From positions 1 through 64,000 of the forward strand of contig JAKFDI010000110.1 of the NCBI GenBank assembly GCA_036676235.1: DNA of 64,000 nt, read 5' to 3'. The DNA comes from JAKFDI01 sp036676235 (GTDB lineage: Bacteria > Pseudomonadota > Gammaproteobacteria > Burkholderiales > Burkholderiaceae_C). The notes below the pieces were generated by a model. It was given only the letters and a program-made list of their open reading frames with translations, did not search any database and was not told where the DNA came from. Numbering within the stretch: position 1 is the stretch's first letter; the number at the start of each line of letters is the position of its first letter. The translations under genes and the position numbers were made by a program. Of the stretch, positions 33,669 to 42,224 are shown in pieces.

Positions 33669-34739
33669 CTATGGGCTTTTCGCGGATGGGATCGCGGCCG
33701 ATGCCACAGGTCGAATGCGAATCCGCGGTATGGCTTGATCGGCGGCGGCGGCCCGCGCTCGCAACTGCCCGCAGCCCGCATCCACCTCCTGCCCGGCCGA
33801 CTGGCGCAGCTTGGTCAGCACGCCGCGCCGATGCAGCGACACCGCGATTTCGCGCGCACGCTCCCAGGCCGGCCGCTTGAAGTCCAGCCCGTCGACGGTG
33901 TTGTACGGAATCATGTTCATCACCGCGTACTTGGCCTTAAGCAGCCGCACGATGCCGTCGAGTTCGTCGTCGCCATCGTTCACACCGGCGATCAGCGTCC
34001 ACTGGTATTGAATCGGGTAGCCAGTGGCGCGCGCATAGCGTTCGCCAAGGTCCACCAGATCGGCCGGGTCGATGCGCGGTGCGCGAGGCAGCAGCCTGGC
34101 GCGCAGATCGGCCTGCGTCGAATGCAGCGAGAGCGCCAACGCCGGCTTCACAGGCCCGGCGGGCAGCCGCTCGAACACACGCGCATCGCCGACGGTGGAG
34201 AACACCAGGTTCTTGTGGCCGATGCCGCCGGCCGTGCCCAGCAGCTCGATCGCCTCCATCACGTGGTCGAGGTTGTGCGCCGGCTCGCCCATGCCCATGA
34301 ACACCACCTTCTTCACCGCGCGGCGTTGGCGCGCGAGCACCACCTGCGCCACGATCTCGGCACTGCCGAGCTGGCGGATCAGCCCATCGCGCCCCGTCAT
34401 GCAGAACACGCAGCCCACGGCGCAGCCGACCTGGCTCGACACGCACACGCCATCGCGCGGTAGCAGCACCGATTCGATGGTCTGACCATCGGCTAGGCGA
34501 ACCAGCAGCCGCGAGGAGCCATCAGCCGCTGGGTGCTCGGACTGCACATGAGCGAGTGCCGCGAGTTCGTCTTCCAGTGCCGGCAAGGCCTGGCGCACGG
34601 CGAGCGGCAGAAAGTCTTCAGGCCGGCGCTTGCCGCTTGCCTGCGACAGCGCATTCGTCCACAGCCGCAGCACGCGCTGCTCATGGCAGGGCAGGGCGCC
34701 GGCGGCCTGGAGGCGATGGCGGATATGGGCGATGCGCAT
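33669..34739 (-). CDS. RlmN/Cfr-family radical SAM RNA methyltransferase paralogue
   Basis: A 356-residue radical SAM enzyme. The iron-sulfur motif is SSQVGCAVGCVFCMTG (C-x3-C-x2-C), followed by VVFMGMGEPAHNLD, ALSLHSTQ, the IPYNTVDG loop and the methyl-carrier Cys in VDAGCGQL. These establish the RlmN/Cfr dual-site mechanism that methylates adenine in RNA. The N-terminal 100 residues differ from canonical RlmN, so this is probably a second paralogue whose target is unknown. The start at 34739 gives MRIAHIRHRLQ; the longer open frame reads through non-coding DNA. Confidence 0.82.
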   Translation of the reverse strand: MRIAHIRHRLQAAGALPCHEQRVLRLWTNALSQASGKRRPEDFLPLAVRQALPALEDELAALAHVQSEHPAADGSSRLLVRLADGQTIESVLLPRDGVCVSSQVGCAVGCVFCMTGRDGLIRQLGSAEIVAQVVLARQRRAVKKVVFMGMGEPAHNLDHVMEAIELLGTAGGIGHKNLVFSTVGDARVFERLPAGPVKPALALSLHSTQADLRARLLPRAPRIDPADLVDLGERYARATGYPIQYQWTLIAGVNDGDDELDGIVRLLKAKYAVMNMIPYNTVDGLDFKRPAWERAREIAVSLHRRGVLTKLRQSAGQEVDAGCGQLRARAAAADQAIPRIRIRPVASAAIPSAKSP

Positions 34740-34886
34740 GGGAAAAGGCGGCGTACTGCGATGAAACCGGCAGTGTAGGCACCTGCACAGATGGCGTCCG
34801 GTCGTGGATGTGCGCCCGCATTCCACGATATCGCGCTGATCCGATGACGGTCGCGTTCCTATGATCCTTGGAGGAGGGAACGACCA

Positions 34887-35822
34887 GTGGCAAGAAGACC
34901 AAGACGGGAGACCCGAGCTGCACGGCGCGAGCAGGAGGCAGGCGTCAAGTTGATGGTGGGTGGCGCCGCGTTGGTGATCGGCCCATGGCTGGCGAGCCAG
35001 ACGATGATCGGCAAGGCGCTGCTGCCGTTGAGCTGGATCGGCTGGCTGATGCTCGCGATAGGTGCCGGGTTGCTGTGGTTGCAACGGCGAGAGCGCCGCG
35101 TCGACACGCCCGCCTCACCGCGGCCGGTGCCGACACGCGCAACTGAAACTGCTCGCGCCGCGGTACCGCCCGGCTTCCCGCCCGCGCACACGCTGGACCG
35201 CGTGGCCGCGGAATTGGAGCGATCCGCGGCGGCCCGCCAGCAAGAGAGCCCGGCGGCGTCCACCCCGCCGCGCGAATGGAGCGAAGCCGTCTTTGCCGTC
35301 ATCGAATGGCGCCGCTTCGAGGCCGTGGTCGAAGCGCTCTTTCAGCAAGCTGGTTTCGAGACCAAGAGTCAGTCGCACGGCGCGGACGGCGGCATCGACA
35401 TCTGGCTCTATTCGCGCCATCAGCCCGGCGAGGCGGCGAGCCTCGTGCAGTGCAAGCATTGGAGCAAGCGCGTGGGCGTTGACACGGGCCGCGAACTGCG
35501 GGGTGTGATGGCGGCGCACAAAGTGACCCGAGGACAGTTCGCCACCACGTCGGGCTTTACTGGAGAAGCCGAAGCCTTTGCCGGCGCGAACGGAATCAAT
35601 CTGCTCGATGTGAAGGGACTGTTGGCGCTGATCGCGACGCGAACGCTGGAGCAGCGGCAGGCCCTTCTGGACGTCGCGCTGGAGGGCGACTACCGGCGGC
35701 CGACGTGTGTGAACTGCGGAACCAAGATGATCGAACGCCCGTCGCGAAAGGGTGGCAATGCGTTCTGGGGATGCGGCGAATACCCACGATGCAAGACGAC
35801 TCTGCCGATGCGAATCCTGTGA
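34887..35822 (+). CDS. Membrane-anchored Mrr-type restriction endonuclease with zinc ribbon
   Basis: A 311-residue protein starting at a GTG with a GGAGG site. Two hydrophobic helices lie at about 20-37 and 47-65. The Mrr catalytic domain follows at about 135-260, with catalytic residues in GADGGIDIWLYS and LVQCKHWSK (D...QxK). A C-terminal topoisomerase-type zinc ribbon at about 275-305 has CVNCGTKM and CGEYPRCK. Mrr-type nucleases cut modified DNA; membrane-linked versions occur in several phyla with unknown targets. A large ATPase gene follows in the same direction after 319 bp. Confidence 0.8.
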   Translation: MARRPRRETRAARREQEAGVKLMVGGAALVIGPWLASQTMIGKALLPLSWIGWLMLAIGAGLLWLQRRERRVDTPASPRPVPTRATETARAAVPPGFPPAHTLDRVAAELERSAAARQQESPAASTPPREWSEAVFAVIEWRRFEAVVEALFQQAGFETKSQSHGADGGIDIWLYSRHQPGEAASLVQCKHWSKRVGVDTGRELRGVMAAHKVTRGQFATTSGFTGEAEAFAGANGINLLDVKGLLALIATRTLEQRQALLDVALEGDYRRPTCVNCGTKMIERPSRKGGNAFWGCGEYPRCKTTLPMRIL

Positions 35823-36141
35823 GAAACAATCATGGCGGAAGGAGCGACGATTAAGGTGGCAGTCGGCTACCAATCGTCGTTGGCCGGCGACTGCTCCGCT
35901 TCAACTCCGATGTCTTTGCCTTCACTGCCGTTGCCCCACTCCGCTGTAACCGCGCTCATGTAGCGTCGCCAAACCAGTACGCGGGTGATGTTGCCAACGC
36001 TTGCAGCCACATCGAACGCTTCTCATTTGACGGATCGACTCGCTTAATCCTTGCGCACCCACAATCAAACTCCAACCGCTTTCGCGCACGAAGTGCTCAC
36101 GAGGGGACACGGCCTCAATCGGCCGACTAGGGAACTCAAGA
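35823..36141 (+). other. 319-bp gap between the Mrr and PHP-AAA genes
   Basis: No gene, strong hairpin or repeat is visible. It is less GC-rich than most of the window and must hold the promoter of the PHP-AAA gene; I cannot pick a -10/-35 pair with confidence. Confidence 0.5.
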
Positions 36142-39100
36142 ATGAATAATGACCCCGCAGGCTCGACCTGGAAGAAGTGGGACCTGCACGTCCATACGCC
36201 GTCGTCCGTCGTTCACAACTATCCCGGGACCGAAGACGAAGCTTGGGAAGCCTTTCTGCAAGACCTCGAAGCCCTGCCTGCCGACTTCAAAGTCATCGGC
36301 ATCAACGACTACATCTTCATCGACGGATACGAGCGAGTGCGCAAGGCCAAGCTTGAGCAGGGTCGCCTAAAGAATATTGATCTGCTGCTGCCCGTCATCG
36401 AGCTGCGACTTGACAAATTTGCGGGGGTGGTCAAAAAGGACAAAGACGGCACCTATTCCCAATCAGGATGGAACCGTATCAACCTGCATGTCGTCTTCGA
36501 CGCGCTGGACCCTGAAATCATCCGCCAGCAATTCTTGGGGTCGCTCACCCCAAGCTACAACCTAATCCCCGACTCCACGGGATGGAACGGCAAGTGGAAG
36601 GGCGTCATCACGCGCGACAGCCTGACCGAGCTGGGCCAAATGATCATCGACTCGGCGCCGCCCGAGAAGAGGGCCGACTATGCGACGCCGCTGCAAGAGG
36701 GGTTCAATAACCTGTGCGTAAGCCTGGAAAAGGTTGTCGAGGCGCTCGACAAGCACTACTTGGCAGGCAAGTACCTAATTGCCGTTGGAAAGACCGAGTG
36801 GGACAACCTCAAGTGGGACGATCAGTCAATCGCGGAGAAGCGCAACATCATCAACAGGGCCGATTTAGTCTTCACCGCGGCGGCGAATCCGGCCGCCTAC
36901 GATGCGGCGCGCAGAAGGCTTTTGGACTCCAACGTTAAGGCCACGCTGCTGGATTGCTCCGACGCCCATGCCCTGAGCAGCGAGGAGAACAAGGACCGCA
37001 TCGGCAACTGCCTCACCTGGATCAAGGCTGACGCCACCTTCGACGGACTGGTCCAAGCCGTCACTGAGTTCGAGGAGCGCGTGTTCATCGGCGACACTCC
37101 GCCGAAACGACTGCTTGTCGAGGCCCACCGCACCAAATACATCTCCAGGATTCGTGTCGATCGAAGGCCAGGCTCGACATTGCAAGAGCCTTGGTTCAAT
37201 GTCGATCTGCCGCTGAACCCCGACTTGGTCGCGATCATTGGCAACAAAGGCAGCGGGAAAAGCGCCTTGGCCGATATTGCGGCGTTAGCTGGCGATACCA
37301 AAAACGTCAAGGGCTTCTCGTTCCTTAACGAGAAGCGCTTTCGAAACCCGCGCGGCAAGCTGGCAGCCCAATTCGTCGGCACGCTGGGCTGGCACGATGG
37401 GACGGGGTCCGAGCGGCAGCTCGACCAAGACCCTCCGGAAACCAGCGTCGAACGCGTCAAATACCTGCCGCAGAGCTATCTCGAAACGCTGTGCAACGAG
37501 CTTGGCGACGGAAGCTCATCGACATTCGACACCGAGTTGCGCAAGATCATCTATACGCACGTCCCTAAGGATGCCAGGCTGGGATATGCCTCGATGGATG
37601 AGCTGCTCGACTTTAAGGTCGCAGAGATCGATCGCGCTCGAGCCCAGGTCGCCAAGGAAATCTCCAAAGTCAACGCCGACATCCTAAATATCGAGCGTCG
37701 ACTGACGCCGGAGTTCAAGCAATCGCTGCAGCAGCAGCTCGACACCAAGGCTGCTGAGCTTGCCTCCCTAGAGACGGCCATGCCAATCCCCGTGGCGGAT
37801 CCTGCGGCGTCGGAGGCGGCCCTGCAAGAGTCCAAGGCTGCTACCGACAAGATCCAAGCGTTGGAGGGCGATCTTCAGAAGCTGCGCGATGAAGAGAAGC
37901 AGCTGCGGGACAAGAAGGGTGCAGAGACCAAGCGACAAGCGGTCCTAAGTCGGATTGGTCAAGCCATCGCGAATCATCGCAAGGCCCATGATCACTTTGT
38001 CGTGGAACTGGTCCCCATGCTGGCGGAGGTCGGGGGCTCGCTGAAGGCAGAGGATCTGGTCGATTTGCGGGTGGACACCGCGAAGCTCGACGCGATTGGC
38101 ACGTCCGCCAAGGAGTCGATCACCGCCATCGACGCAGCTCTCGACAACCAGGAGCCGGGCGGCCTCAACAAGCGCAGGGAAGTCATCGAGGCTTCCATCG
38201 CTGGCCTCAAAGCCCAGCTCGGTGAGAAGCAGCGGCTCTTCATCATCTTTAAGGAACAGCTCGCCAAGTGGGAGCGCGCAAAAGACGAACTGGTCGGCGG
38301 CAAAGAGAAGCCCCAGTCGATCGAATGGTTCAAAGCGGAGATCGTGTCGCTTGAGAGCCTTCCCGCCAAGCTCGCCGTGCAGCGCGCCACCCGCGCGGAG
38401 CTTGTCAGAAGGGTTCACGAGCAGATTGCTAAGGCGGTCGAGGAATATCGCCGCCTGTATGAGCCCGTGCAGCAGTTCGTCAAGTCCGCGGCGCAGATGG
38501 ACATGCATCTGCCTCTCGACTTCGACGTGCGCATCGAAGAGTCTAACTTTCAAGAGCAGTTCTTCCCTCGCATCAATCGCCAAGCGCGGGGCAGCTTCTC
38601 CGGCGTCGAAGAAAGTGCCATGCTCATGCGAGGCCTGCTCACGGAGGCCGACTTCGAGAATGTCGAGTCCACGCTCAGGTTCCTCGACGCGATCGACGAC
38701 ATGCTCCACTTCGACAGGCGCGAATCCGGCGCAGGACGGGAGACCAAGATCGTCGACCAGCTCCGTGGCAGCCGCGATCCGCAGGAGCTTTTCGACTTCC
38801 TCTACGGCTTGGGCTACCTCTCCCCGCGGTATTCGCTCACGTTCGACCATCAGGAGATCGGCCAACTCTCTCCGGGCGAGCGCGGGCTGCTTCTGCTGGT
38901 GTTCTACCTGCTGGTGGACAAGGACGACATTCCGATCATCATTGACCAGCCCGAGGAGAACCTCGACAACCAGACTATCTTCAAAGTGCTGGTCAAGTGC
39001 ATCAAGGCAGCCAAGCAGCGGCGCCAGGTCATCATGGTGACGCATAACCCAAATCTTGCGGTGGTCTGCGACGCCGAGCAGATCATCAGCGCGACTTGCG

Positions 39101-39231
39101 ACAAGGCGGCCAGCGCCTTCAACTATGTGTCGGGGGGCATCGAGTCGCCAGCCATCAAAGCTAAGGTTGTCGAAATCCTCGAAGGCACCGAACCCGCCTT
39201 CAGGAATCGCAAGCAGAAATACGGCCTTTGA
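36142..39231 (+). CDS. PHP-AAA (TrlF-like) SMC-type ATPase, putative defence protein
   Basis: A 1029-residue two-part protein. Residues 1-300 are a PHP phosphoesterase domain: KKWDLHVHTP (His16, His18), NDYIFIDGYE and CSDAHALS hold the metal-binding His/Asp set. The second part is an SMC/RecF-like ATPase with Walker A GNKGSGKS (367-374), a long coiled coil (about 490-780), the signature LSPGERG (about 909), Walker B IIIDQPEENLD (Asp935) and the H-loop His968. Fusions of this type are called TrlF-like. Codon use is visibly less GC-biased than in its neighbours, suggesting transfer. Anti-phage activity is inferred from architecture and from the Mrr gene beside it. Confidence 0.82.
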   Translation: MNNDPAGSTWKKWDLHVHTPSSVVHNYPGTEDEAWEAFLQDLEALPADFKVIGINDYIFIDGYERVRKAKLEQGRLKNIDLLLPVIELRLDKFAGVVKKDKDGTYSQSGWNRINLHVVFDALDPEIIRQQFLGSLTPSYNLIPDSTGWNGKWKGVITRDSLTELGQMIIDSAPPEKRADYATPLQEGFNNLCVSLEKVVEALDKHYLAGKYLIAVGKTEWDNLKWDDQSIAEKRNIINRADLVFTAAANPAAYDAARRRLLDSNVKATLLDCSDAHALSSEENKDRIGNCLTWIKADATFDGLVQAVTEFEERVFIGDTPPKRLLVEAHRTKYISRIRVDRRPGSTLQEPWFNVDLPLNPDLVAIIGNKGSGKSALADIAALAGDTKNVKGFSFLNEKRFRNPRGKLAAQFVGTLGWHDGTGSERQLDQDPPETSVERVKYLPQSYLETLCNELGDGSSSTFDTELRKIIYTHVPKDARLGYASMDELLDFKVAEIDRARAQVAKEISKVNADILNIERRLTPEFKQSLQQQLDTKAAELASLETAMPIPVADPAASEAALQESKAATDKIQALEGDLQKLRDEEKQLRDKKGAETKRQAVLSRIGQAIANHRKAHDHFVVELVPMLAEVGGSLKAEDLVDLRVDTAKLDAIGTSAKESITAIDAALDNQEPGGLNKRREVIEASIAGLKAQLGEKQRLFIIFKEQLAKWERAKDELVGGKEKPQSIEWFKAEIVSLESLPAKLAVQRATRAELVRRVHEQIAKAVEEYRRLYEPVQQFVKSAAQMDMHLPLDFDVRIEESNFQEQFFPRINRQARGSFSGVEESAMLMRGLLTEADFENVESTLRFLDAIDDMLHFDRRESGAGRETKIVDQLRGSRDPQELFDFLYGLGYLSPRYSLTFDHQEIGQLSPGERGLLLLVFYLLVDKDDIPIIIDQPEENLDNQTIFKVLVKCIKAAKQRRQVIMVTHNPNLAVVCDAEQIISATCDKAASAFNYVSGGIESPAIKAKVVEILEGTEPAFRNRKQKYGL

Positions 39232-39410
39232 AGCCGACGCTGCGCTGAAGAAGCAAGGATTGCCGTCGACCTTCGCTGTTTTTCTTCACTATCCCGCGCT
39301 GCTGCGGAAGATGCTCTCAGGACAGGAGTCCATGCCAACGTTCCGCAGCGTTCGACCTGGAGCTTTGGGGTGACAAAATCATGGCTGCGGACGTCGCGTC
39401 TAAGTCGAGA

Positions 39411-39454
39411 GCCGTCCGTGCGAACGGACGGCACCGGCGCTCCGATAGGAGCGC
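39411..39454 (+). other. Two adjacent perfect hairpins downstream of the PHP-AAA gene
   Basis: The first hairpin (39411-39432) has GCCGTCCGT/ACGGACGGC arms with a GCGA loop, a GNRA tetraloop. The second (39437-39454) has GCGCTCC/GGAGCGC arms around GATA. Five bases separate them and no T-run follows. They could be a structured transcript end, a small RNA, or recombination-site arms. The rest of the 319-bp gap (39232-39550) shows nothing else. Confidence 0.6.
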
Positions 39455-39550
39455 AGCCATGCCGCCCCTCACGAGCGACCCAGCCATCGCTCCGTAACGC
39501 GTGGATCGCGCCAGGCGAATCGCCTTGGCGCGATCTGCTTGTCTAGATAG

Positions 39551-39700
39551 TCAGGCCGCCGCCGGCGTGGAGGTCGGAGTCACCGCCTTCGGGGGCTGGG
39601 TGCCATCGGACTTGCGGCGCTTCCTGCCGCTTGCTGTCTTGCGGACTTGCTTGGCAGAAATGGTTCTCTTGCCTACACGCTTCTTCTTTGCCAGTGCCAT
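39551..39700 (-). CDS. Small basic protein, 49 residues
   Basis: An AAGGATCC ribosome site precedes the start at 39700. The first 30 residues are strongly basic (MALAKKKRVGKRTISAKQVR then KTASGRKRRKSDG) and the tail is Thr/Pro/Ala. It resembles small histone-like or ribosome-associated peptides. No family is assigned. The open frame upstream in the same phase is Arg/Pro noise and is not included. The 263 bp between this gene and the LysR gene hold no feature I can support. Confidence 0.5.
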   Translation of the reverse strand: MALAKKKRVGKRTISAKQVRKTASGRKRRKSDGTQPPKAVTPTSTPAAA

Positions 39701-39963
39701 TTCGGATCCTTTTGAGTAAAGAAGTCGAGGATACAGGTGGCACGGATGCCCAGCCGTCCCGGAGCGGCTGGTCCTCGATGGGGGGGTGGTGTCCTCAGCA
39801 TGTCGGCAACTACGCGGTCCAACGGGTGCGTGGGTGCGGGGCCGACGGGCGGAGGCGAGATCTGGTCCGCAGACGTCTTCTTGGGGTCGTCCCGAGACGT
39901 CCACCGATCCGTCAGGTCGGCGTCCGTCGACGTTCGGGTCCTCCGCCCCGTGAGCCGCAGCCC

Positions 39964-40860
39964 TCAAACCGTCAATGCAGCGCTGCGCTCACACAGAAAA
40001 TCGATGAACAGCCGCATCCGAAGCGGCATGTGACGTGCCGCCGGATAGAGCACCGAGAACGGACGTGACCGGCCGCCGTAGCGCCGCAGCACCTCGACCA
40101 GCGCGCCGCTCTCCAGATCGTGCTTCACGACGAACCGATGCGTTTGCGCCAAGCCGGCACCGGCACGCGCCAGGGTGGCGACGGCCAGCACGTCATCCGT
40201 CACGGTGCAGCTGCCTGCGGTTTCAAGCGCCACATCCCGTCCGTCAACACGAAACTCCCACGGCACGCGCTGGCCGGTGCGCGGAAGCAGGAACTGGATG
40301 CATTCGTGGGACGCCAGGTCGTCCAAAGATTTCGGCCTGCCCGCCGCCTTCAGGTAACGGGGCGACGCGACCACGGCCAGCTCGGCATCCATCAGCTTGC
40401 GTGCGACCAGACCCGATTCCGGCGGCGTGCGTGCACGGATCGCCAGGTCGAACCCGTCGGCGGTGAAGTCGACGTTGCGGTTGCTCACCTGCACTTCCAG
40501 TTGAACCTGCGGGCAGCGCTTGCGAAACGCCGGCAGCAAGGGCAGCAGGATGGAATGCCCGAACGTCGTGGACACGCTGATGCGGATCAGGCCGGCCGCT
40601 TCGGCCTGCTGGCCGGTCACCTCACGTTCGGCTTCGGCGATCTGTGCCAACGCCGGTTTGCATTGGCCGTAGTAGGTTCGGCCGGCATCGGTCAAGCGAA
40701 TCCTGCGTGTGCTGCGCAGGAACAGGCGCACCGCCAGGCGTTCCTCCAGCCTGCCCACCGCGCGGCTCACGGCAGCAGGCGTGAGGCCGACCTGTACCGC
40801 GGCGGCGGTGAAGCTTTCGAGTTCGGCCGCCAGGCAGAACAGTTCGATGCTGCTCAGCAT
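39964..40860 (-). CDS. LysR-family transcriptional regulator
   Basis: A 298-residue LTTR with an N-terminal winged HTH (SSIELFCLAAELESFTAAAV, then TPAAVSRAVGRLEERLAVRL) and a type-2 periplasmic-binding-like effector domain (from about 90, ending FIDFLCERSAALTV). The start at 40860 gives the usual beginning; a GTG 24 bp earlier is possible. It diverges from the flavodoxin-tautomerase-NTF2 genes at 40989, the classical arrangement for a LysR regulator and its targets. Confidence 0.87.
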   Translation of the reverse strand: MLSSIELFCLAAELESFTAAAVQVGLTPAAVSRAVGRLEERLAVRLFLRSTRRIRLTDAGRTYYGQCKPALAQIAEAEREVTGQQAEAAGLIRISVSTTFGHSILLPLLPAFRKRCPQVQLEVQVSNRNVDFTADGFDLAIRARTPPESGLVARKLMDAELAVVASPRYLKAAGRPKSLDDLASHECIQFLLPRTGQRVPWEFRVDGRDVALETAGSCTVTDDVLAVATLARAGAGLAQTHRFVVKHDLESGALVEVLRRYGGRSRPFSVLYPAARHMPLRMRLFIDFLCERSAALTV

Positions 40861-40988
40861 CACGCCGGGTGAAGTTCGGCTCACGGGTTACTCAATGTAA
40901 TGAATGAAGTACCGGCTGGCCAGTTTATCCACGGCACGCGGATGAATACGCTCTCGCCCATCGATTCACCCTCCTTGGAGCCAGCAGC

Positions 40989-41543
40989 GTGTCATCTGCA
41001 ATCAGCATCGTCTTCCATAGCGGCTACGGCCACACCGAGAACCTGGCGCGCGCCGTGGCAGAAGGCGGCGGCGGCATGCTGCTGTCCATCGACGCGCAAG
41101 GCGATCTCGCGCCCGAGGCGTGGGAACGCCTCGGCGCCTCGCGCGCCATCGTCTTCGGCTCGCCGACCTACATGGGCAACGTGAGTTGGCAGTTCAAGAA
41201 GTTCGCCGATGCCAGCGCCGCCGTGTGGGCGAAGCAGGGCTGGAAAGACAAGCTGGCCGCGGGCTTGACCAACAGCGCCGGCATCAACGGCGACAAGCTC
41301 GCCGCGCTGCACGCCATGTTCACCCTGTCACAGCAGCACGGCATGTTGTGGGTCGGCACGGGCATGCTGCCGGCGAACGCCAAGTCGTCGACGCGCAACG
41401 ATCTCAACTACCTCGCGTCGTTCGCCGGCCTGATGGCTGCAACGCCCGCGGATGCATCGGTGGACGAAATGAACGACGGCGATCTCGCCACCGCGCGGGC
41501 TTTCGGCCAGCGCATTGCAGACATCGTGCGTCGTCACAACTGA
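40989..41543 (+). CDS. Flavodoxin-like NAD(P)H-dependent oxidoreductase
   Basis: A 184-residue FMN protein of the WrbA/flavodoxin-like group starting at a GTG. The phosphate-binding loop is VFHSGYGHTENLARAV, the flavin-contact loop FGSPTYMGNVSWQFKKFAD, and a third flavin-binding segment lies at NSAGINGDK. Such enzymes reduce quinones or nitro compounds by two electrons. It is the first gene of a likely three-gene operon divergent from a LysR regulator. Confidence 0.83.
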   Translation: MSSAISIVFHSGYGHTENLARAVAEGGGGMLLSIDAQGDLAPEAWERLGASRAIVFGSPTYMGNVSWQFKKFADASAAVWAKQGWKDKLAAGLTNSAGINGDKLAALHAMFTLSQQHGMLWVGTGMLPANAKSSTRNDLNYLASFAGLMAATPADASVDEMNDGDLATARAFGQRIADIVRRHN

Positions 41544-41552
41544 GGAGCGGCC

Positions 41553-41759
41553 ATGCCCTACGTGAACATCAAGGTCACACGCGAAGGCGTGACACGCGAG
41601 CAGAAGGCGGAACTGATCGCCGGCGTGACCGACCTGCTGCTGCGGGTGCTGCACAAGGACCCGCAGACGACCCATGTCGTGATCGATGAAATCGACCTCG
41701 ACAACTGGGGCCTCGCGGGCCTGCCGGTCCCGGCCTATCGGGAAAGGTCGCGATCATGA
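41553..41759 (+). CDS. 4-oxalocrotonate tautomerase family protein
   Basis: A 68-residue protein starting MPYVNIKVTREGVTREQKAE. After removal of Met, Pro1 is the catalytic base typical of 4-OT enzymes, with Ile/Lys strand residues in place. The usual Arg11 position is occupied by a charged residue near Thr-Arg-Glu. The C-terminus IDEIDLDNWGLAGLPV matches the family. A GAGGAG site lies upstream. It is 9 bp after the flavodoxin-like gene and overlaps the next gene by 4 bp. Confidence 0.87.
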   Translation: MPYVNIKVTREGVTREQKAELIAGVTDLLLRVLHKDPQTTHVVIDEIDLDNWGLAGLPVPAYRERSRS

Positions 41760-42145
41760 ACACCGCGGCGTACGAAGAGGTCGCGGCGGCGCTGCAGGAC
41801 TACTTCGACGGCCTGTACCACAGCGACACCTCGCGACTCGGCCGGGTGTTCCATCCGCAGGCCCACTACTACTGCGCGACCGACGGTCAACTGCTTCATC
41901 TCGACATGGCGCGCTACTTCCAGATCGTGGACCAGCGCCCGTCACCTGCCTCGCGCGGCGATCCACGCATGGATCGAATCCTCGCGATCGAGTTTGCCGG
42001 GCCGGTGACAGCGTTCGCGAGGGTCGAGTGCTCGATCGCGCCCAAGCACTTCACCGACTTCCTCACGCTGGTGAAGCTCGATGGACGCTGGCAAATCGTT
42101 GCGAAGGTCTTTCACTACACGCTGGCGGCGGCGGCCCCCGATTGA
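41756..42145 (+). CDS. NTF2-like/SnoaL-type protein
   Basis: A 129-residue cone-shaped alpha+beta protein of the NTF2 superfamily, closest in pattern to the putative lumazine-binding/nuclear-transport-factor-2 group: YEEVAAALQDYFDGLYHSD, LGRVFHPQAHYY, FTDFLTLVKLDGRWQIVAKVF. These bind small ligands or act as isomerases. It starts in the stop codon of the tautomerase gene (ATGA) and is the last gene of the LysR-linked set. Confidence 0.83.
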   Translation: MNTAAYEEVAAALQDYFDGLYHSDTSRLGRVFHPQAHYYCATDGQLLHLDMARYFQIVDQRPSPASRGDPRMDRILAIEFAGPVTAFARVECSIAPKHFTDFLTLVKLDGRWQIVAKVFHYTLAAAAPD

Positions 42146-42224
42146 CGCTGCGACAGATGCGCAGCCTGGCAAAGCGCCGCGCTCGCGGCTGCCCCGCATT
42201 CCGCGCTGTGTCCAAATGCGGTTC

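Noticed and set aside
37945..39045. 366-residue minus-strand frame over the PHP-AAA gene
   Set aside because: It lies under well-defined ATPase motifs on the plus strand and shows no family of its own.
35823..39550. Direct repeats (attachment sites) around the PHP-AAA gene
   Set aside because: I compared the two 319-bp flanks by eye and found no convincing repeat; their equal length appears to be coincidence.
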